From Lacticaseibacillus camelliae DSM 22697 = JCM 13995 (GTDB lineage Bacteria; Bacillota; Bacilli; Lactobacillales; Lactobacillaceae), in the NCBI RefSeq assembly GCF_001311195.1, contig NZ_BBAJ01000006.1, positions 1-60,861 of the forward strand: a stretch of 60,861 nucleotides of DNA. The letters are read 5' to 3'. Under the pieces are notes generated by a model. That model did no database searches, was not told the origin of the DNA, and saw only the letters and a program-made list of their open reading frames with translations. This document shows, piece after piece, positions 11,416 to 20,060 of the stretch (position 1 is its first letter; each line of letters begins with the position of its first letter). A program made the position numbers and the translations under genes.

Positions 11416-12263
11416 ATGGAACTGATCCAGAAGGCCCCAGCCAAGATCAATCTCAGTTTAGACGCCCTTTTTCAGCACCGTGATGGGGCCCACGAGTGGG
11501 AAATGGTAATGACGTCGGTTGATCTTGCTGATTACGTGCGCATCAAGCCAAGCCGCACCATCACAGTGGCAACCGACAGCGGGTTTCTTCCTGAAGATCC
11601 GCGTAATTTGGCGTACCAGGCCGCCCTGGCGCTGCAGACCGCGGCCGGCATGCGCCAAGGCGCGGCCATTCAGCTGGAAAACATATTCCGGTGGCCGCGG
11701 GGCTGGGCGGCGGCTCATCTGATGCCGCCGCGGTGCTGCGCGGGTTGAATGAGCTGTGGGACCTTCACTGGCCGCTGGCGCGCTTGGCGCAGGTGGGGCT
11801 TGCGGTGGACTCGGACGTGCCCTACTGCGTTTACTCGCAAACCGCCTTGGTGCAGGGGCGCGGGGATCAGGTCACTCCGCTGAATCAGCGCCCTGACTGC
11901 TGGGTCATTTTGGCCAAGCCCAGTATTTCCGTGTCGACCGCCAGCATTTTGCGCGCCATCGATTACACCCGGCCGATGCCAAGGCCGGATACCGCCAAGG
12001 TGGTTGAAGGGGTCAAAAGTGGTGATTTTGAGCTGATGACCGCCGGCATGGCCAATTCCTTGGAGGCGGTCACTGCGGCCCGGCACCCGGAAATCTTGGC
12101 GCTTCAGCAGCGCCTGCTGCGCTACGGCGCGGCGGTGGCTCAGATGTCCGGCAGTGGGCCGACGGTGTTTGGCTTGTGCCGCAAGCGGAGTCGGGCCCAC
12201 CGCATTTACAACAGCATGAAGGGCTTTTGCCGGGAGGTGTACCTGGTGCGGCCGCTGCAGTAG
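11416..12263 (+). CDS. ispE: 4-diphosphocytidyl-2-C-methyl-D-erythritol kinase, one frameshift
   Basis: Reconstructed length is 282 aa. GHMP kinase of the MEP isoprenoid pathway. It begins MELIQKAPAKINLSLDALF, with the conserved APAKINL, and has the ATP loop VAAGLGGGSSDAAAVLRGLN after the break and a C-terminal GSGPTVFGLC. One A is missing from the run at 11678-11681 (should read LEKHIPVAAG). Some lactobacilli retain ispE alone without a complete MEP pathway, so the in vivo role is not certain. The in-frame TTG at 11410 is a less likely start than ATG 11416. Confidence 0.92.
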
Positions 12264-12285
12264 ACGTCTTGAGACGTCTTTTTTT
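12262..12285 (+). terminator. ispE terminator
   Basis: AGACGT/ACGTCT stem with a six-base loop and a seven-T tail, starting within the ispE stop codon. Confidence 0.85.
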
Positions 12286-12407
12286 ATCCGTAACGATTCC
12301 CGATAAACGCCGGTACGACGGGACTTTGGTTGACTTTGAAAATCCGGAAGCCGACAATGGAGCTAACCGGTTGCACTACTTGGGCCGCGCGCACGGGAGG
12401 AATTAGG

Positions 12408-13286
12408 ATGACACAACCGAAACCAAATCACGCGTTTCGCTGGGGAATTTTCTTCAATTCGCTTTACATTATTGCCGAAGTCGGCTTTGGGCTGGCTATT
12501 GGGTCGATTGCGCTGGTCGCCGATGCGCTGCATAACTTAAGCGATGTGCTGGGGCTGTGCATCGCCTGGTTTGCCAGCTGGTTGACGCTGCTGAAGCCGA
12601 CTTCGCAGCGGACATACGGCTACAAAAGCTCGTCGATCATGGCGGCCCTGCTCAACGCGGTGTTTCTTTTGATCGCAATGGGCGCCATCATTGTTGAAGC
12701 CCTGCAGCGCCTGGCCACCCCTGAGCCGACCAAAGGTGGCATCGTCATGCTGATTGCCGGCGTGGGAATCCTGGTCAACGGCGCCACGGCGATGTTGTTT
12801 CATGCCGGCCAGCAGCGCGATCTCAACATTCGCGGGGCGTTCATGCACATGGCAGCAGACGCCGGAGTTTCTTTAGGCGTCGTGATCGCCGGCGGCATGT
12901 ACCTCTTGACCGGCTGGGAGTGGCTGGATCCGGTCGTCTCGATCCTCGTGGCGCTGGTGGTCCTGGTTGGGACATGGGGGCTGCTGAAAGACGCCGTCAA
13001 CTTGGCGATGGCCGCTGTGCCCAAGGCCATCGACACTGAAAAAGTGCGCGCCTTGATCAACGCGTATCCCACAGTGGCCAGCTGTCACGACCTGCACATT
13101 TGGGCGCTGAGCACGACTGACGTGGCGCTGACGGTGCACATCACGCGGAAGACCGATGTCAACAACGACCAATTCTTGGAAGAACTCGGCCACAAGCTGC
13201 GCCACACGTTTGATATTGCCCACGTGACGATTCAGGTCGAATACGGGGATTATCTGCCGCTCCAGGCTGGGGATAACCCGTACTGA
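12408..13286 (+). CDS. Cation diffusion facilitator family exporter (CzcD/ZitB-like)
   Basis: Intact, 292 aa. Six-helix membrane exporter that swaps Zn2+ or similar divalent metal for protons. The metal site is visible in helix 2 as VADALHNLSDV (D39, H42, D46) and in helix 5 as HMAADAGVSLG. A cytoplasmic C-terminal domain follows with CHDLHIWALSTTDVALTVHI. No His-rich loop is seen, so selectivity cannot be called. The ATG at 12408 follows GGGAGGAATTAGG. It lies upstream of an FLP-type regulator and a FetAB-like transporter, suggesting a metal/redox neighbourhood. Confidence 0.9.
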   Translation: MTQPKPNHAFRWGIFFNSLYIIAEVGFGLAIGSIALVADALHNLSDVLGLCIAWFASWLTLLKPTSQRTYGYKSSSIMAALLNAVFLLIAMGAIIVEALQRLATPEPTKGGIVMLIAGVGILVNGATAMLFHAGQQRDLNIRGAFMHMAADAGVSLGVVIAGGMYLLTGWEWLDPVVSILVALVVLVGTWGLLKDAVNLAMAAVPKAIDTEKVRALINAYPTVASCHDLHIWALSTTDVALTVHITRKTDVNNDQFLEELGHKLRHTFDIAHVTIQVEYGDYLPLQAGDNPY

Positions 13287-13312
13287 ATGGCTAGTGGCAA
13301 TCGACTGGGGTC

Positions 13313-13332
13313 AACTTGACGCAAATCAAGTT
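13313..13332 (+). promoter_or_regulatory. Perfect inverted repeat, likely Crp/Fnr-type operator
   Basis: AACTTGA-CGCAAA-TCAAGTT: 7-bp arms, 6-bp spacer. The half-site TTGA/TCAA is that of FNR-family proteins, and the FLP regulator gene starts 122 bp downstream, so autoregulation or control of the flanking genes is likely. Confidence 0.65.
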
Positions 13333-13454
13333 AAATGACTGGCTGAGCTGGTAGGCTTACCTCAGAGCACCAAAAAGGTACTCATGAGGCTGATCTACAC
13401 CAGTAGGTCTGTCGGGGATGGCGTCAGGAAACTGAGCGAAGGGGGAAATCAATC

Positions 13455-14129
13455 ATGCATCAGCACGAAGCAGAGGACTGTGTGCGGCTCGTTCCGATTT
13501 TTCAAACACTGGCCGAGGGTGACATTACGTCCATCGCCAAGCTGGTCCGTGATCAGACGCTGAAGGCCGGCGACTTTTTGTTCACGGAAGGGACAGCGGC
13601 TGACCGGCTGTACATCCTGGCGCACGGGCAGGCGAAGGTCACGCAAAGTACCGCGGCGGGCCGCGAGCAGCTGCTGCGGGTACTGGGCGCAGGAGATTTT
13701 GACGGGGAAGGCGTCCTGTTCACCAAGGGCGAGCACACCACCACTGCAACGGCCCTGACACCACTGTCCGTTTGCACCATCAGCCAGCGCGATTTTCAGG
13801 CGCTGCTTAAAAGCACCCCGGCCCTGGCGTTGAACGTGCTGAACGCGCTGGGCCGCCGGGTGGTCGCGCTGGAGGCCAAAACCACGGCCCAGGCGGTGGC
13901 CAGCGTTTCCGAGCGGTTGGCGAACTATCTGGTCGAAACGGCTGGGGCCATCGGCAAGCCAAGCTTTGACCTGCCGCTCAAGAAAAAGGACCTCGCGCAG
14001 TACTTAGGCACCACGCCTGAAACCATCAGTCGCAAGCTGGCGAGCTTTGAGGACGCCGGCCTGATTCGGCAAAGCGGGCGCCAGCACATTGAGGTGCTGG
14101 ACGCGGACGGCCTAGCGCTGCAGGATTAA
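13455..14129 (+). CDS. Crp/Fnr family transcriptional regulator, FLP-like
   Basis: Intact, 224 aa. Cyclic-nucleotide-binding-type beta roll (about 15-120, with GDFLFTEGTAADRLYILAHG), long dimerisation helix, and a C-terminal winged helix with the recognition segment LGTTPETISRKLASFEDAGL. It has only two cysteines, C9 and C107. FLP of L. casei also has two cysteines that form a redox-sensitive disulfide instead of an Fe-S cluster, so a thiol redox switch is a fair inference. The perfect TTGA/TCAA palindrome upstream (13313-13332) is a likely binding site. RBS AAGGGGGAAATCAATC precedes the ATG. Confidence 0.87.
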   Translation: MHQHEAEDCVRLVPIFQTLAEGDITSIAKLVRDQTLKAGDFLFTEGTAADRLYILAHGQAKVTQSTAAGREQLLRVLGAGDFDGEGVLFTKGEHTTTATALTPLSVCTISQRDFQALLKSTPALALNVLNALGRRVVALEAKTTAQAVASVSERLANYLVETAGAIGKPSFDLPLKKKDLAQYLGTTPETISRKLASFEDAGLIRQSGRQHIEVLDADGLALQD

Positions 14130-14143
14130 TTTGGGCCAAAGTA

Positions 14144-14182
14144 AGCCGCAGTTGCACAATTGCGTGCAGCTGCCGGCTTTTG
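14144..14182 (+). terminator. Terminator of the FLP-like gene
   Basis: Long imperfect hairpin, AGCCG...CGGCT with inner AGTTGCAC/GTGCAGCT, then a short T tail. Confidence 0.65.
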
Positions 14183-14189
14183 GCGTGGG

Positions 14190-14722
14190 CTAGAATTCCC
14201 GATAGTAGTAGATGTCCGTGTCCCCTTCTTGCGACGTGAACCGGTAGTCGTTGGTGTTGAGCCCGCCGATGCAAAAGCCAGCGGCCAGGTAAAACCGGTT
14301 CGCGCCTAGGTTGGACCTTGCGCGATGGTGCAAAGGCCACGCTTGCCGTGGGCTTTCGCAATGGGCTCAGCGGCTTGCAGCAGCTGCACGGCAATGCCTT
14401 GGCGCCGAAAGGCCTGATTCACTTTGAGGTCGGCTAGGTACAGGTACCGGTTAAAGTGAAAGTCGTACTCAAACGTCGCCAGTGCCACGCACTGCCCATC
14501 CGTGAACGCGCCCAGGGCGAACCCCACCGCGTCGATGTCTTGCAGCTGATAATTTTCCTCGGGAAAGGTCTGCTCGGCCACTTCGGCGCTGAGCTGCTCC
14601 TGGTGCTGCCAGCCGGCTTCCGTATAAGTGACCAGCAGCCTGCCAAAACGCTTGAACGGCTGGTTCGGAAGGCGCAGGGCCGCCTCATTGTCCTCAGTGA
14701 TGCGCTTAATTTCGATTGCCAA
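14190..14722 (-). CDS. GNAT family N-acetyltransferase, one frameshift
   Basis: Reconstructed length is 177 aa. N-terminus MAIEIKRITEDNEAALRLPN; the acetyl-CoA motif is LADLKVNQAFRRQGIAVQLL and the closing segment, restored after the break, reads NLGANRFYLAAGFCIGGLNT. One G is missing near 14316 (GGGTCC read as GGTCC on the coding strand). Substrate is unknown. GAGAAC-type RBS precedes the ATG. It is convergent with the FLP gene and lies downstream of fetB in the same direction with a 42-bp gap. Confidence 0.8.
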
Positions 14723-14764
14723 TTGTTCTCCTTCTCAAGTCGTGACTGATTGCAGAAAGCCTGG

Positions 14765-15523
14765 TTACCGCAGCTGCAGGTCCTCATTGAAGAACTGCGG
14801 ATAGGCGCAGTAGCAGGCGATGACACTGGCCAGACTGGTCGCCGCCAGCAGCATGAAGGTGACCATGATCTGGTACATGATGGCCTTGCTGGGATCGATG
14901 CCGGCGAAAATCAGGCCGGACATCATGCCTGGCAGGCTGACCAGCCCCACCGTTTTCGCCGAGTCAATGGTCGGCGCCATGCCTGTTTTGATGGCGTTGC
15001 GCACGATGTCGAGCGTGGCCAGTTTGGCGTCGGCGCCTAGCGCCAGGCGCTCCAGCACGGCCTGGCGCTGGTCGTGAAACGACGCGTTCAGGTTGCGGTA
15101 GCACAGCCCAATGGCCACCATCGCGTTAGAGGCGATCATGCCGGAAATCGGCACGATCTGGCTCGGCGTGAACTTGACGGCATGGGCCACGACCAGCAGT
15201 GCGATTGTCGTAATGGTCGCCACGCTGATCGCCAAAAGGGAGATCCAAAATGCGTAGGGGATGCCGTTGGCCCGCCCGCGCGCGTTCCACGCCGCGTTCA
15301 GGATGATGATGGCCACCATGAGCAGCGTCAACGCCGGCCGGTCGACCTTGATGATGTACGTCAACACGTAGCCGACCACGGTAAGCTGGATCACGGCCCG
15401 GATCACCCCGACAATCATATCCTTTTCGAGGCCGATGTGCTCCTTGAAATTAACGAGCAAGGCGATGATGACAAGCACGACCGCAAAGGCCAGTGCTGTC
15501 GGACTGACAATGAGATTATTCAT
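14765..15523 (-). CDS. fetB: FetB-like ABC transporter permease (UPF0014)
   Basis: Intact, 252 aa, about six to seven membrane helices. The UPF0014 family signatures AAWNARGRANGIPY, PISGMIASNAMVAIGLCYRNL and VGLVSLPGMMSGLIFAGIDP are clear. In E. coli FetAB exports iron and protects against oxidative stress; the same role is likely but not proven here. It overlaps the ATPase gene fetA by 8 bp, so the two form one unit. Proximity to a redox regulator fits a metal-homeostasis role. Confidence 0.88.
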   Translation of the reverse strand: MNNLIVSPTALAFAVVLVIIALLVNFKEHIGLEKDMIVGVIRAVIQLTVVGYVLTYIIKVDRPALTLLMVAIIILNAAWNARGRANGIPYAFWISLLAISVATITTIALLVVAHAVKFTPSQIVPISGMIASNAMVAIGLCYRNLNASFHDQRQAVLERLALGADAKLATLDIVRNAIKTGMAPTIDSAKTVGLVSLPGMMSGLIFAGIDPSKAIMYQIMVTFMLLAATSLASVIACYCAYPQFFNEDLQLR

Positions 15524-16163
15524 GTTCGGCCTCCATTCTGCCGGCGGTGATTGTGATCAGCCGGTGGGCAACGGCAATTTCGCTTTCGTCATGGGTCACC
15601 GCGAGCACGCTGAGCCCTTGATGCAGGTTCTTGTCTTCAATCAGCTGGTGGACGATGTCCTTGGTGGCGGTGTCCAGGCCTGTCGTCACCTCGTCAAGCA
15701 GGATCACCTCTGGGGTGAACAGCAGGTTGCGGATCAGGGCAACGCGCTGCTTTTCGCCGCCGGAGAGTTCCTTGATGGGCTTATCCAGCATGCTGGCCGG
15801 CAGGTCGACCTGCTTGAGGGCGGCGGTGGCCCTTGCCGCGTCAAACGGCAGGTCGCGCAGCGTAAACGGGAAGGCCAGATTGTCGCGGACCGAGTCGCCA
15901 AACAGGCTTGGCTGCTGGAAGCAGTACGAGACCTTGCGGCGGTACTCGACCTTGGGGGTGCTGCTCTGCGGCTGGTCGCGGTACAAAATGGTCCCACTGG
16001 TCGGGGTCAGCAGAGTGGCCAGCAGGCGCAGCAGCGTGCTTTTGCCGGAGCCTGAGGGACCGGAGAAGGTCACGTATTCGCCTTCGTTGACGGTGAAACT
16101 GATGTCCTTCAGGATGGCGCGGTTTTCAGTCTTGAACCCGACATGATCTAGTGAGAATAGCAA
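15516..16163 (-). CDS. fetA: FetA-like ABC transporter ATPase
   Basis: Intact, 215 aa. Walker A GPSGSGKSTLLRLL, ABC signature LSGGEKQRVALIRNLL, Walker B VILLDEVTTGLD and the H-loop VTHDE are all present. It pairs with the UPF0014 permease downstream through an 8-bp overlap. GAAAGGACGTGAGC before the ATG gives a good RBS. An AT-rich near-palindrome at 16182-16197 (TCTAATGATCATTCTA) lies 19 bp upstream and could be a metalloregulator site, which is only a guess. Confidence 0.88.
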   Translation of the reverse strand: MLFSLDHVGFKTENRAILKDISFTVNEGEYVTFSGPSGSGKSTLLRLLATLLTPTSGTILYRDQPQSSTPKVEYRRKVSYCFQQPSLFGDSVRDNLAFPFTLRDLPFDAARATAALKQVDLPASMLDKPIKELSGGEKQRVALIRNLLFTPEVILLDEVTTGLDTATKDIVHQLIEDKNLHQGLSVLAVTHDESEIAVAHRLITITAGRMEAEHE

Positions 16164-16181
16164 ATGCTCACGTCCTTTCTA

Positions 16182-16197
16182 TCTAATGATCATTCTA
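16182..16197. promoter_or_regulatory. AT-rich near-palindrome upstream of fetA
   Basis: TCTAATGATCATTCTA has a perfect core (AATGATCATT). Such Fur/PerR-like symmetry upstream of a putative iron exporter is suggestive only. Confidence 0.3.
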
Positions 16198-16257
16198 ATC
16201 TAACCCGGAGAGAATTGCATCAAATTCCCGTTTCAACGCCTAATTATTGGAATTAGG

Positions 16258-16363
16258 CGAACGTTCGGAACTATTTTCTAATAAAGCTAGGAATTTAGGC
16301 CAAAATCCCATATAATGTTGAGGATTGGTACCAAATTCGGTGCGATAATCCAAATATTCGGAG
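16258..16363 (+). promoter_or_regulatory. purR promoter region with PurBox-like repeats
   Basis: GTTCGGAAC at 16263-16271 (inside CGAACGTTCGGAAC) and two direct ATTCGG copies at 16335-16340 and 16356-16361 resemble the CCGAA core of PurR boxes (reverse orientation). The ATTCGG copies are exactly 21 bp apart, two helical turns. A TATAAT at 16311-16316 is the probable -10 with a poor -35. Autoregulation by PurR is inferred. Confidence 0.5.
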
Positions 16364-16379
16364 TTCAAGGAGATTACTC

Positions 16380-17231
16380 ATGACAAAAGTTCGGCGTAGT
16401 GACCGGTTGATCGACATGACCCGGTATCTGTTAGAGCGGCCGCATACTTTAGTGCCGCTCACCTATTTTTCCAAGCGGTACGATTCCGCTAAGTCCTCGA
16501 TTTCTGAGGATCTGGCAATCGTGCGGCGCGTGTTTGCCAACCGGCAAACGGGGATTCTTGAAACTGTCCCCGGAGCGGCTGGCGGCGTCCGGTTCATTCC
16601 CACCATTGGCGAGGAAGAGGCAGAGGCGTTCATCACTGAAATGTCCCACCGGCTGTCCGAAACAGACCGGCTGCTGCCAGGCGGCTACGTTTACCTTTCC
16701 GACCTGCTGGGAACGCCGGACGTCCTGCGGCAGATTGGCCGGCTGATCGCGACCCAGTACCTGGACGCGAAGGTTGACGCCGTGATGACAGTGGCCACCA
16801 AGGCATTCCAATCGCGCAAAGCGTCAGTCAGTACCTCGACGTGCCGTTCGTGATTGTGCGGCGCGACAGCAAGATCACCGAAGGCTCGACCGTGTCGGTC
16901 AACTATGTGTCGGCCAGCTCGGCGCGGATCGAGAAGATGGAGCTGTCCAAGCGCAGCCTGCCTGCCGGCTCGCACGTTTTGATCGTCGACGACTTCATGA
17001 AGGGCGGCGGCACCGTCAACGGCATGCGGAGCCTGATCAAGGAGTTCGATGCGGAGCTGGTCGGCATCTCTGTCTTTGCTGAAGGCAACTTCTCCGGCGA
17101 CCGGATGGTGACGGATTACACCAGCTTGATCCGGGTCGACGAGGTCGACACCAAGGCCAACACGCTGCACGCCATCGCGGGCAACTACCTCGCACAAAAT
17201 CAAGACCGCCTGCACGCACTGAAAAAAATGA
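16380..17231 (+). CDS. purR: Pur operon regulator PurR, two indels
   Basis: Reconstructed length is 283 aa. N-terminal winged helix (VRRSDRLIDMTRYLLERPHTL) plus a phosphoribosyltransferase-like domain that senses PRPP, with the PRPP loop HVLIVDDFMKGGGTVNGM. It controls purine genes. One G is missing near 16802 (AAGGGC read as AAGGC). A run of seven A at 17222-17228 should most likely be six: then the frame ends ALKK-stop at TGA 17229-17231, overlapping the next ATG. As written, the stop is lost and the protein appears fused to the VanZ protein. Confidence 0.9.
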
Positions 17232-18386
17232 GTGCTTATCTGATTCCCATTAAAAGTGAGGTGATCGCGTTTCCGTTCATCGCACTTTTTGTGTCGTTGC
17301 CATTTATGGTCGGACAATATCGCAAGTACGGCAGTTTCCTGTTCTGGCGGGCAGTGGTGCTGTACAGTTTCGTGTTCTACCTGCTGGCGGCGTACTTCAT
17401 GATCATGCTGCCCCTGCCGAGCCGGGCCAGTGTCGCGGCACTGACCACGCCGCGGTATAACTTGGTCCCTTTCAGCGCGCTGCGAACATTCTTGGCCACG
17501 ACGGTATTTTCACCGTTTCACCCAGGGACGTGGCTGGTCGCGCTCAGGCAGCCCGGCTTCATTCAACCGGCGTTCAATCTCGTGTTGACGCTGCCGTTTG
17601 GGGTTTACCTGCGGTATTATTTCAAGCGCAGTCTGCCGCAGGTGATGGTGATGACGTTTGGCCTTAGCTTGTTCTTTGAGCTGACACAGCTGTCAGGGCT
17701 TTACGGGATTTACCCGCGACCGTACCGGTTGTTTGACGTGGACGATCTGATCATTAACACGACCGGCGGGGTGCTTGGTGGTTTGCTCGCCCCAGCGTTG
17801 ATGCGCGCTTTTCCGACCCGCGAAGAAATGGACCGCAAAAGTTATGCGCAGGGCGCAAGAGTCACGTGGTTACGGCGGTTTGTGGCCTTTGTCATCGATA
17901 ATGTGGTGGGGGTCGGCCTGACTGTTTTGGTCATGACCCTGCTGGCGAGGCTGTTTGACCTGACCAGTCCGCTGCTAACGTGGTTGATCAACGCGGTGTT
18001 CGCCCCACTTGTGGTGTTTGTCCTGAGCCGCTGCTGGCGGGTGGCGCAACGCTGGGCAAGCGCTTGGTCCGCATCCGCGTGGTGTGCGAAGATGGTCGCC
18101 CCGTGGGCTTTTGGCGGCTCCTGTACCGCGAGTTTCTACTCTACGGGTTCGCCAAGTATGTCGTGGTCGGCTGAACGCCGTGTTTGCTGAGCTGTTTTCC
18201 AAGTTTCATCGCACTGACCTGAACTGGGCGCTGTTTGCGCTGCTCCTTGCGGCCTTTCTTTTCTTGCTGGCCAATTTTATCTGGGAGGTCATCACCCGCG
18301 ACAATCATTATTTCTACGACGTGTGGGCGAGGACCAAGCAAGTCAGCACTGCTTCGCGCAAGGCGCAGACTAAGGCCACCGATTGA
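17228..18386 (+). CDS. VanZ-like/RDD membrane protein, two frameshifts
   Basis: Reconstructed length is 386 aa from the ATG at 17228. The N-terminal two thirds match the VanZ-like family: several membrane helices, AAYFMIMLPLPSR, YNLVPF and DVDDLIINTTGGVLGGLLAP. The C-terminal part is an RDD domain: VTWLRRFVAFVIDNVVGVGL, then LGKRLVRIRVVCEDGRPVGF. The job of such proteins is unknown; VanZ itself raises teicoplanin tolerance. One C is missing near 18028 (GCCCGC read as GCCGC) and one near 18171 (GGCCTGAAC read as GGCTGAAC). It starts on the purR stop, so is probably in its operon. Confidence 0.82.
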
Positions 18387-18448
18387 CGGCTGCAAGCCAG
18401 CGGCGCACCATAGTGTTGACGATGCCTGAATAAAGAAGGAGACCCATC

Positions 18449-19951
18449 ATGGATTATTTCATCACCGACCGGCTGCGGGAGCCGCTTTCCGCCATTGAGC
18501 TGGTCATGATCAATCGCGTCAAGCTGTTTGCGCAGGCGGACCGCAAGGCGCGGATCGTCACGCGGGATTACGAACGGCATGTGAGCCGCGTCTTGAAAGG
18601 ACGGGGGCTGACTGACCGCCAGTACCTCAACATGTACGATTTCTTTCAGCACGTTGCCGATGACGCCGCCCCGCAAAGCAATCCGCGGCTGCAGTTTCCC
18701 ACGGCCACGCTGGTGCGGGCCGATAATGCCCGACAGGAAAACGTGTTTGTCGAGGAAAGCAGCACGGCCATCGCCACGATCACTTACTTGGACGACGCGT
18801 TGACCCAGGTGGACGCAGTGTCGCATTTCAACAGTCTTGGGGCGCTTTACCAGCGCGACCTTTACGACCATGGCAACTGGCTGTCTTTGCGACAGTTCTT
18901 TGACGCGGCCGGTCACATCACGACGCAGGAATTTTTGACCCGGCAAGGCACCGTGGTGCTGACGGAGGCGTATGGCCCGGATGCTGCCGGCACTTGGGCA
19001 AATCGCGGGATGAAGCTGGTCTCTAAAACTGGCAACACGCGCTTTTTCACCAGTCTTGACGTCCTGTTTGCCTATTTCCTAGACCAAATTGCGGCCCGTG
19101 ACCACGCCGCGCTGTTCATTGCCGACCGCCACGAAATGGCTGTGTGGCCGCTCAGCCACATGACCGTGCCAGCGCGGCGGGTGCTGCAGATGCACAGCTC
19201 GCACACGGTCGACGCTGATGATCCGGAATACAGCCAGATCGCCTACTATGTTCAAATGGCAGTCGATCATGGCTTTGATGCGGTGCTCACGGCGACCAAG
19301 CGTCAGCGGGACCTGCTGGCCAAGCGGATCCTCTTGCCGATTTTTGCCGTTCCGATTCGGCCGCTGGCCAGCCTGCCGGCAACCACTAAGCTGGCAGAGC
19401 GGCCGGCAAATCATCTGATTGCCATTTCCCGCTTGTCTGCAGAGAAACGGTTGGGCGACACGATTGACGCAATCGACCAAGTGAAGAAGACCCATCCGGC
19501 GGTTCAGCTGGATATTTACGGGGCCTCCATGGCAGGGTATGAGGAGGACCACAAGTTGCGGCACCAGGTGGCGGCGCTGAAGCTTGAGGACACCGTGCAC
19601 TTTCGCGGTTTCGTCAGGGACCTTGGCCCGGTGTATCGCAGCGCGCAAATGCTGATCGTCTCCAGCAAGTATGAGGGGTTCAACATTGGCTTGCAGGACG
19701 GACTGGCGTATGGCGTGCCGGCAGTCAGCTACGCGATCGAGTACGGGCCCAAAGAACTCGTGCACGATGGCATTAATGGCCGACTAGTACCCAATGGCGA
19801 CGTCGCCGCGCTGGCCGCCGCCATCAGTGAGCTGCTGGACAATGATGCGTTGCGCCAGGAGCTCAGCACTGGCGCGCGCGCCAGTGTGGCCCCGTACCTT
19901 GAGTCCGCGGCGATCGCAGCATGGGCCCAAGTGTGGACGGCGCTGGGGTGA
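18449..19951 (+). CDS. Family 4 glycosyltransferase (poly-glycerol-phosphate or GtfA-like type)
   Basis: Intact, 500 aa. An N-terminal domain of the DUF1975-like sort precedes a GT-B C-terminal domain with AISRLSAEKRLGDTIDAIDQ, VHFRGFVRDLGPVYRSAQML and SKYEGFNIGLQDGLAYGVPA, the donor-binding E-x7-E motif with Asp in the second place. This layout is shared by wall-teichoic-acid glucosyltransferases (TagE/TarM type) and adhesin glycosyltransferases (GtfA). No signal peptide; acts in the cytosol. RBS AAGGAG precedes the ATG at 18449. The acceptor cannot be read from the sequence. Confidence 0.78.
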   Translation: MDYFITDRLREPLSAIELVMINRVKLFAQADRKARIVTRDYERHVSRVLKGRGLTDRQYLNMYDFFQHVADDAAPQSNPRLQFPTATLVRADNARQENVFVEESSTAIATITYLDDALTQVDAVSHFNSLGALYQRDLYDHGNWLSLRQFFDAAGHITTQEFLTRQGTVVLTEAYGPDAAGTWANRGMKLVSKTGNTRFFTSLDVLFAYFLDQIAARDHAALFIADRHEMAVWPLSHMTVPARRVLQMHSSHTVDADDPEYSQIAYYVQMAVDHGFDAVLTATKRQRDLLAKRILLPIFAVPIRPLASLPATTKLAERPANHLIAISRLSAEKRLGDTIDAIDQVKKTHPAVQLDIYGASMAGYEEDHKLRHQVAALKLEDTVHFRGFVRDLGPVYRSAQMLIVSSKYEGFNIGLQDGLAYGVPAVSYAIEYGPKELVHDGINGRLVPNGDVAALAAAISELLDNDALRQELSTGARASVAPYLESAAIAAWAQVWTALG

Positions 19952-20060
19952 ACGCGCCGCAAACGCCGGCCTTAAGCGGTCTATGCCATTGATATGATTT
20001 GCGATGGGTTGGCCGCTGGGCTATGCTTGAGTTATCTTAAAATGAGATAGGAGCATCAAC

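Noticed and set aside
12096-12276. Frameshift near the end of ispE
   Set aside because: The terminal residues GSGPTVFGLC...REVYLVRPLQ fit the family and the terminator follows the stop directly.
17222-17231. A genuine PurR-membrane protein fusion
   Set aside because: Removing one A from a seven-A run yields a normal PurR end overlapping the next start; the window is full of similar A/T-run errors.
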